Shown here: positions 48,812 to 57,800 of the stretch, in pieces
Layout of the letters: every line of letters starts with the position of its first letter
How positions within the stretch are numbered: the stretch's first letter is position 1
Source of the DNA: Eledone cirrhosa
Lineage: Eukaryota; Mollusca; Cephalopoda; Octopoda; Eledonidae
Direction of reading: 5' to 3'
Length of the DNA: 64,000 bases
Assembly: GCA_964016885.1 (NCBI GenBank)
Contig: OZ024759.1
Span: 27,206,418 to 27,270,417 of the forward strand
Made by a program: the position numbers and the translations under genes
The notes under the pieces: model-generated
Told to the model about the DNA's origin: nothing
The model's input: only the letters and a program-made list of their open reading frames with translations
Database searches by the model: none

Positions 48812-51800
48812 TTTAGCTTCAACATAGCTGTATACATATATGTCTGTGAATTTCGTGTATCTAAAAATATATGGTATGTTTAAAAAATAAACATTTTGAA
48901 AGCCTAGCTATGATTATAGAAAGGCTGACATACAGCACCATCTACTGGATTCCAGCTCTATATATATATATATTTATGTGTGTCTATATATATATATGGG
49001 ACCCGTTCAACCGATGCTAGCGTGGAAGATAGACGTTAATCGATGATGATGGTGTGTGTGTGTGTGTGTTTGAATTTACAAATAGGAAAGGAAAGATGTG
49101 TGTGTATACATTTGTATTTCTCAAATTTTTAAAATTCATCAAAGAAAGGAGTTATCAATCACTAAATATCATATAAAATTCTTACATTAACAATCAAACT
49201 AGAGTATGACCAAACAGAAAGAGAGAGAGAGAGTGCTTATGGAGAGGGTAGTATCACCTCCTTGAGGCACACCATTGTGCCATTTTCTCCAGGTTTCCAA
49301 CATTTCATTTAAAATTTCTTTTCTTTTGTCTTTCTCTACAGTTTACTGTGGGGTAACATCTACACTTACTTCACGTTCCAAGGAAAATATAAGATCAGTG
49401 ACGAGATGAGAACACAATTATTTGCTGGTCTTAGTGGGGCCTGTGCACTTGGTGTTTTCCTCCTCGTCTTCCTACGATCAAAAGTTCCTCCTCCTCCATT
49501 GAATGGTCATGAAGACTCCATAGACAAGTCCACCTCCAGGTAAGCAACAACCTTATCCTCTAGATAGAACAATAAACCGAGCCCATTTATTCCTGAATGG
49601 GTCGTGGGGGCAGAGTCCTCAAACACTCCTTCCAGTAACCAGTCCTGTCAGAAGTAACCATCTCCATCTGATCCAAGTGAGACCAGCCGATCTCATGGAC
49701 GTTTTCCAACCATCTTGCTTGGGGTCTACCCCTGGGTCTCCTGTTAGTTGGTTTTGCCCATAAAATCTGTCTAGTGATTCTTTCCTGAGACATTCTAACA
49801 AAATGTCTATAGTATCGGAGCTGTTATCTCTCAATTCAGAGAAGTAGCGGCTCTACTTGGAGTGACTCTCATCTCTGAGTTATGCACTCTATCATGTAAT
49901 GATACTCTGAAAGGTAAGTCAATCACAACATATACAGATCATATAAACCTCCTAGATCATATAACCTAGAACATAAACCTACATGAATGTTACATCAGTA
50001 TTAAAATACATTAAAATAAGGTCAGTATTAAAATACACAGACCAAACAACCTACCAGATCATAAATTTACCTGAATGTTAGGTGTGTATTAAAATACCCT
50101 GATCATACAGCCTTCTAGATTATAAACCTAGCTGAAATTTAGGACAATCACAAAATATTTTGATCATACAGCCTTCCAGAACATAAACCTAGCTGAAATT
50201 TTGGACAATCACAACATATCTTGATCATACAGCCTTCTAGAACATAAACATAGCTGAAATTTAGGTTAGTATTAAAATATGCAGACCAAATAACGTTCCA
50301 GAACATGAATTTACCTGAAAGATAAGGTCGATCACAAAATACACAGACCATTTTCTTTGATTAGGTTGTAAGTATTAAAAGTAATGTAATGTAGCTGTTT
50401 GTGCAACATCTGTCAATCACTCTCACTACTCCCACCTCTACCTGCGTCTTATATGTAAAATCAATTATTGATTATTTAGACATAATCGGCAGTGAGGGAA
50501 TTGAAGTGAATTAAACCATTTAAAATAGTTACTTCAAATCTATATATTTTTATAGATCTCCAGGTCAAAGAAAGATAAAATTGACTCAACAGGATTTGAA
50601 CTCAATACACAATGAGACTTGGATTAAATGTAAATTATTGGAAGTGATGGGGGGAGGTGTGGAGTGAGTGCTGTGTTCAGTTTTATTGATCGTTAGTACT
50701 TGACAGGGATTCAAACTGGCAGAATACTTAGAACATCAGACAACATGCTTTGTAGCATTGAGTTACAGCTCTTTACATTCAGAGTTCAAATCCCACTGAG
50801 ATCGGTTTCTCTTTCGTCTTTACGGGATTGATAATATAAAATACCAGTAACGTACTGGAGTCTAGATCCTGCTGATGTCATCATTGCTTCTCATTTTGCC
50901 AAGATTGATGAAATAAAGTACCAGTAATGTACTGGGGTATAGATCTTGCCAAGGTCAATATTGTCTCTCATTTTGCCAAGATCAATGAAATAAAGTACCA
51001 GTGAAGTACTGAGATCAGTATAATCAGCTTACCCCCAACCCCCAAATTGCTGACCTTGGGCCAAAATTAGTACCGATATCATACAATGGAAGGAAGCCAC
51101 AGTAGAGGTAGACCAAGAAAGACCTGAGCAGAGGTTGTGACAGCTGACCTCAAATCACTGAGACTCACAGGAAATCCCAGTGGAAGGAAGCTGCAGTAGA
51201 GGTCGACCAAGAAAGACCTGAGCAGAGGTTGTGACAGCTGACCTCAAATCACAGATTCACAGAGGTGTGTGGAGATGCTGTGCTGATAAGGACCTATCCA
51301 ACCCATGCAAGCATGGAAAAGCAGACGTAAAGATGATGATGATGATAGTTAGGGCGTTAGACAAGATACTTATATGTAAGTCCAGCACTGCAGTAACCCC
51401 TATTTCTAACAGCTGTTATTAAGATGAAAACCCACCGAGGTTAGCTTATCATTAGAGTGTCGATAAAATAAAGTACCAGTAATGCATTGGGGTTGATTTA
51501 ATCGACTTTGTCCTCCCTCCACAATTGTTGACCTTGTGCTTAAGAAACCATTAATATATCAAAAGGCTCTCTCACCTGCTCATTTCTCTACTTCCATTAC
51601 AGTCAAGAAAACACTGAAAGTGTAAAAAGTACATTCCGTGAGTACCTCTTACCTTCACTCTTCTTCCCCTTCTCCCTTCCTCTTTAACGGAGCTAAATGT
51701 ATAGTAATAATAAAAATAAAGACCAAAATCTGAAGAGAACTCGATAAGGGTTGTATAATTATATAAAAATATATATAAAAACCGGTAGAGCAAATATTTA

Positions 51801-54800
51801 TTATTAGTACAGATTAAAATTTAAGCAAAGAATTTCTGCTTTTACCCTTTTTCAGATCTGAAAATATATATATATGTATATATATCTTTCTCACTTTCTT
51901 TCTCTCTGCCCCCCCCCCCTCTCTATCCCCCCTCTCCCCCCTCTCTGTCCACCACTCCTGCTCTTTCTTTTTCCCTCTCCATAGCAACTCTAAGAATAAA
52001 TCTCTTTATGCCTCAGACATGTTTTACCATTCTATCTATCAATGTTTGTATTTTTCTCTCCTATTGCAGTCAAAGCATTTCAATTATTCAAGAATAAAGA
52101 CATGTTGCTTCTTCTCTTGCCATTTTTCTACACAGGTGAGTCTTTAATCACTGACTGTAATTACAGTTTCTGACTTGAGGAATAAATTCTTATTATTATC
52201 ATGTCTACAAGAGTGTCAGTTACAAAGCTTGGCTAGATGTGGTCTCACCACTGCTGAACACATTGCTGTCTTTTAAACTCTGTCAAGTCCAATGCTGTAC
52301 AGGGGTGTTCCAGCAAGGAGCATATCAGGAGGTGCTGCATAATCTGAGGTTCGATATCGCAGTCACACACAACGTCCCCATCCTTTAAATATCCCCATTT
52401 TTCCAGATTGACTGTTGCACATCCTACCCTTGCAAGCAGGGAAAAACGGACGTAAAAGGATGATGATGATGAACACCAGATCTTAGTCTGTTGATGCATT
52501 TCCACACAATGGTTTGTATCTGCTCCATGGGGCAGTGTCTCGCTCGCCTTCAGCTCCATTGTTGTTACAGATGGGAGGTTGTTAAGTTCTTCTTCCCAGC
52601 AAGTGACTCTTTCACTATTTATACTTGATATTCCAAGGGGCTCTTTAGGAAACTTTTCCTTAATTTAAGGTGGTTTTTGGCTGGCACATGGCCGAAGAGG
52701 ATGTTTTTGACCAATTCTTCATCAGAGGGTTTCTTTAAAGTATAACAATAAATAAGGTATCTATATTTACTTATTCTTATACCTAACAGAAACCCTCCGA
52801 TGAAGAATTGGTCTGATAGGTGGCCATATCAATCTATTGAAATGGTGTCATTTATTCTTCAATATTAGAAACTTACATGGTCGATAAAATAAAGTACCAG
52901 TCACGCACTGGGGTCGATTTAATCGACTCTACCCTCCCTCAAAATTGTTGGCCTAGTGCCTCAATCAGAAACCATTATTACTAGCCCAAGGAGAGTGGTG
53001 GATTGGCAGAATGGGTAGAGCATCAGACAACATATTTTGCAGCATTTAGTTATATCCCATTATGTTCTGAGTTCGGTGGATTGGCAGTATCGGTAGAGGG
53101 TCGGACGCCATGCTTTGACGCATAGAGTTACGGCCCTTGCCATTCTGAGTTCAAATCCCGCCGAGGTTAACTTTGCCTTTCATCCTTACAGGATCAATAA
53201 AATAAAGTACCAGTAATGCACTGGTCTCAATTTAATCATCTTTCCCTTCCTAACAAAATTGTTGACCTTTGTGCCTAAATCAGAAACAATTATCACTAGC
53301 CAACTTTACCTATCTTGTTTGGGTTTTTCTGTTTTATTTGTATTTTTATCTTTACACAGGGCTTGAACTAACCTTTTTCTCTGGTATATATGGCACCTGT
53401 ATTGCTAACAACCAACACTTTGGTGAGAAGGCTAAAAGTCTCATTGGTATATCTGGAATAGTCATTGGATTTGGTGAAATTCTTGGTAGGTTCCTCTTCT
53501 TTTTCTTTTCTTCGCCCACTTATTCCTGAGAGGCTCGAGGGGGCAGAGTCCTCAAACACTCCCCCCCCCAGCAGGTCCTGTCAGAAGCAACTGTCTCCAA
53601 CTCACCCAGCTGGATCCCCAAGCGTGAGCAACCAAGCTCATGGATGTTATCCAACCATCTTGCTCGGGGTCTATGCCTGGGTCTCCTGCCAGTTGGTTTT
53701 GCCTTTAAAATCTGCCCAGTGATTCTTTCCTGAGACATTCTAACCACATACCCAAAGTATCGGAACTAGTGGACTGGGTGTCTTTTGTTGTGTCACCAGT
53801 TCAACCTCTATACAGGGTGGATTAGGAGCTTTTTGATGTGGCACCAGTATGACCACCTTGCAGGTTGGACTGGGTGTTTTGAGCCATGGGACCATCATGA
53901 CCACCTTACAGGGTGGACTGGGTGTTTTGTGTCATGGCACTATCATGACCACCGTACAGGGTGACCTGGGTGTTTTGTGTCATGGCACCATCACTGTGAG
54001 AGAGCAAGAGATATGATAAACATTGATAAATGTAATGCTTTAAAAAACATGAAAATCTATTACAGAAAACATATATATATATATTTCTTTTTCCATATTA
54101 CCTTGAAAAAAAATCAAAAAATGAAATAAAATACAGGTGGTGGTATATTTGGCATCTTCGGTAAATGGACCCATCGCTATGGCAAAGACCCTTTCATACT
54201 TTTGGGCTATTTAATTCATCTGACAGCATTTTATCTTGCTTTTATAAACTTACCATTTGACTCTTCACAAATCGGATCAAAGGATCCAACTTACATTCCA
54301 TCAAGGTAAGACATCTTTTATTTTATCTTTTTGATTTTTTTTAGAATTTAACCCTTTCATTATAATCATCATCATTGATTACCGTCTATCTTCCACGCTA
54401 GCATGGGTTAGATGGGTCCCATTTAGAGGCAAGTTGGGTTGGGTGACTGTGTCTTGCTCATATAGGAGTGTTTCTGGCTGGATGCTTTTCCTAATGCCAA
54501 CCACATTTACAGTGTGTGCTGGGTGCTTTTTGCCATGTCTTTTACATGCCCTATTTACAGTCTGGGCTGGATGTTATATACTTATATTCACACATGGTCT
54601 ATATATATACATACTTGTGTATATTGTCTATAAATATTTGTGTATATAGTCTATATATACATATTTCTAATAATCGTTTCTACTCTAGGCACAAGTCCAG
54701 AAGATGAAGTTATGATACAATATTGACCCCCCATCACTCTACTGTTTTTTATATTATTAATCTATTGGTTTTAATGTTTGATTCTTGATCCTTAAATTTA

Positions 54801-57800
54801 GGGTTTAACCCTTTAGAAAACTTGCTGTATCCAGCCAGAATTCTCTCACCTCTTTCTGTTCAAACTGGCTGTATCCTGCCAGAATTCTCTCACCTCTTTC
54901 TGTTCAAACTGGCTATAACCAGCCAGAATTCTCTCACCTCTTTCTATTCAAACTGGCTGTGACCAGCCACAATTATCTCACCTCTTTCTGTTCAAACTGG
55001 CTGTATCTGGCCAGAATTCTCTCACCTCTTTCTATTCAAACTGGCTGTAACCAGCCACAATTATCTCACCTCTTTCTGTTCAAACTGGCTGTATCTGGCC
55101 AGAATTCTCTCACCTCTTTCTATTCAAACTGGCTGTAACCAGCCACAATTATCTCACCTCTTTCTGTTCAAACTGGCTGTATCTGGCCAGAATTCTCTCA
55201 CCTCTTTCTGTTCAAACTGGCTGTAACCAGCCAGAATTCTCTCACCTCTTTCTGTTCAAACTGGCTGTAACCAGCCAGAATTCTCTCACCTCTTTCTATT
55301 CAAACAGGCTGTATCTGGCCAGAATTCTCTCACCTCCTTTCTGTTCAAACTGGCTGTATATGGCCCAAATTCTCTCACCTTTTTCTGTTTAAACCGGCCA
55401 TATCTGGCCACACATACTGATGTTAAGGTATTGTTCTCAAAATAAATAATATCAAAATCTCATAGATTTAATATTATGTGAAATAATTATGTGAGATAAA
55501 AACCTTTACTGTGAAAATGTAATAGTATATATAGAGTAATATAAATAGTAAATGGTTAATACATGTTGGATCTCTGACTAATAATGTAATTCTTGTTGTT
55601 GTTTCTATTGCAGCATTGCAGTGGCATTAGTCTGTAGCTTTTTACTGGGATTAGGGGACAGCATTTTTAACACTCAGGTAAGAGATACTTACTTCATTGA
55701 GTTTTGTGTCTGTGTGTGTGTGGTGGTACAGTGGTTGGATCATAGAATGACATGTAGATCTTGTGGTATTGGCTGTAGTAGTGGTAGTTGTTTTGATGTT
55801 GGTGTTAGTGGTGGTGGTTGTAGTGGTGGTGGTAGTAGTTATAGTGGTAGTGGTTATAGTGTTGGTGGTGGTGGTAGTAGTTGTAATGGTGGTAGTAGTT
55901 GTTTTGATGGTGGTGTTAGTTGTAGTGGTGGTGATAGTAGTAGTTGTAGTGGTAGTAGTTATAGTGGTGGTGGTGGTATTTGTTTTGGTGGTGGTGGTGG
56001 TAGTGGTAGTTGTAGTGGTGGTGGTAGTAGTGTTAGTGGTGGTGGTGGTTGCAAATTTTTTTGATAGATAATTGGCTCATGGTCTTTATTGATCTTACAT
56101 ACATGATCACTCCCTACTCTCTCCTCCCACCATCACTCTATCGTCTTTCCTCTTACTATTTCCAGATATTCTCCATATTAGGAACAATTTTCCCAGAAGA
56201 TGGAGCTCCTGCTTTTGCTCTGTACAAATTTGCTCAGGTAATCCTTTTGTTTTTCTTCACTTATATAAATATCATCATCATCATCATCATCATTTTTACG
56301 TCCGCTTTGTGCTTGCTTGCAAGGGTGGGACGGGAACTGATTCTGGCTTGATTTCTACAGCTGGATGCCCTTCCTAACACCAACCTCATTTACAGTGAGT
56401 GCTGGGTGCTTTTTTGCCGTGGCACCTCCACGACCACTTTACAGTGGAATGATAGGGACCCCAGTCCCTATCATCTCATTTCTACAGCTGAGTAAACTGG
56501 AGCAATGTGAAATAAAGTGTCTTGCTCAAGGAAACAACACATCACCCGGTCTGAGAATTGAACTCACAACCTTTCGATTGCAAGGCCAATGCTTTAACCA
56601 CTAAGCCATGTACCTCCATTATTTACCCCTCTTTTATATTCAACTATATATATATATATGGCTTAGTGGTTAGAGCATTGACCTTGCAATCGAAAGGTTG
56701 TGAGTTCAATTCTCAGACCGGGTGATGTGTTGTTTCCTTGAGCAAGACACTTTATTTCACATTGCTCCAGTTTACTCAGCTGTAGAAATGAGATGATAGG
56801 GACTGGGGTCCCTATCATTCCATATCATCATCATCATCATCATCATCAGGTTTAGCGTCCGTGTTCCACGCTTGCATGGGTTTGGACGGGGGTTTTCCCA
56901 CTTGAGGCAAGAGTGGTTGTCTTGCTCGCATAGGACTGTCTGGCGGGTTTTCTACAGCTGGATGCCCTTCCTAACACCAACCACATTTACAGTGTGGGGC
57001 TGGGAGGTTTTTACCGTGTTGCCTACACGGCCACATTTACAGCGTGGACTGTGTGTTTTTTGTCGTGACACCTACACGATCTCATTTGTTTCGGCCTGGA
57101 TGTTGTGGGACCAACATAACTTTACATTGAAAGGGGCGGTGTGGGTGGGGTGGAGGTGGTGGGACGGGGGTGTGTTTTGATAGAGATGCCTACTGACTGT
57201 AGTAGGTTTTTACTTTGTATTTAGGTAAGGCGGGTCTTCTCTATTACTGAGTACCGCCAAAGGTCTCGGTCCAGTGACATTGTCTTGGAGAGGTGTAAGC
57301 ATGTGAGGTCGGAATTTATCAGCTCGTCCCATGTTTTTCTGGGTCTGCCTACTCCGTGGCTACCGTCTATCTTTATTGCCCTGCACTTTGTTATACAGCT
57401 GTCGTCTTTCATGCGCATCACGTGACCGTACCAACGTAGCCTTCTCTCGAGTAAATAACATCTGATCCCTCTTATTTCTAATTTTTTCCTTAGTTCGTTT
57501 ATGCTTTGCCGTTCACGTATATTACTATTGCACATCCAGCGGAGCATGCAAGCTTCGTTCCTCTCTAGTCTGCGTATATCCTCTGCACACAATGCCCAGG
57601 TCTCACTGCCATGCAGCATTGCTGTTCGTATGCAGGCATCGTATAACCTGCCTTTCATTTTTAGGGAGAACCCTCTAGCGGCTAATAGTGGTATAAGCTC
57701 TCTGAACTTTTTCCATCCAGTTCTGACTCTAGCTACTGTACTTTCAGAGCACCCTCCCCCACTGCTGATTTTGTCACCCAGGTAACGGAAGCTGTCCACT

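Noticed and set aside
55621..56071. Gly/Ser/Cys-rich and Val-rich open frames
   Set aside because: They result from reading a GGT/AGT microsatellite in two frames. The first frame also runs out of exon 11 into the intron.
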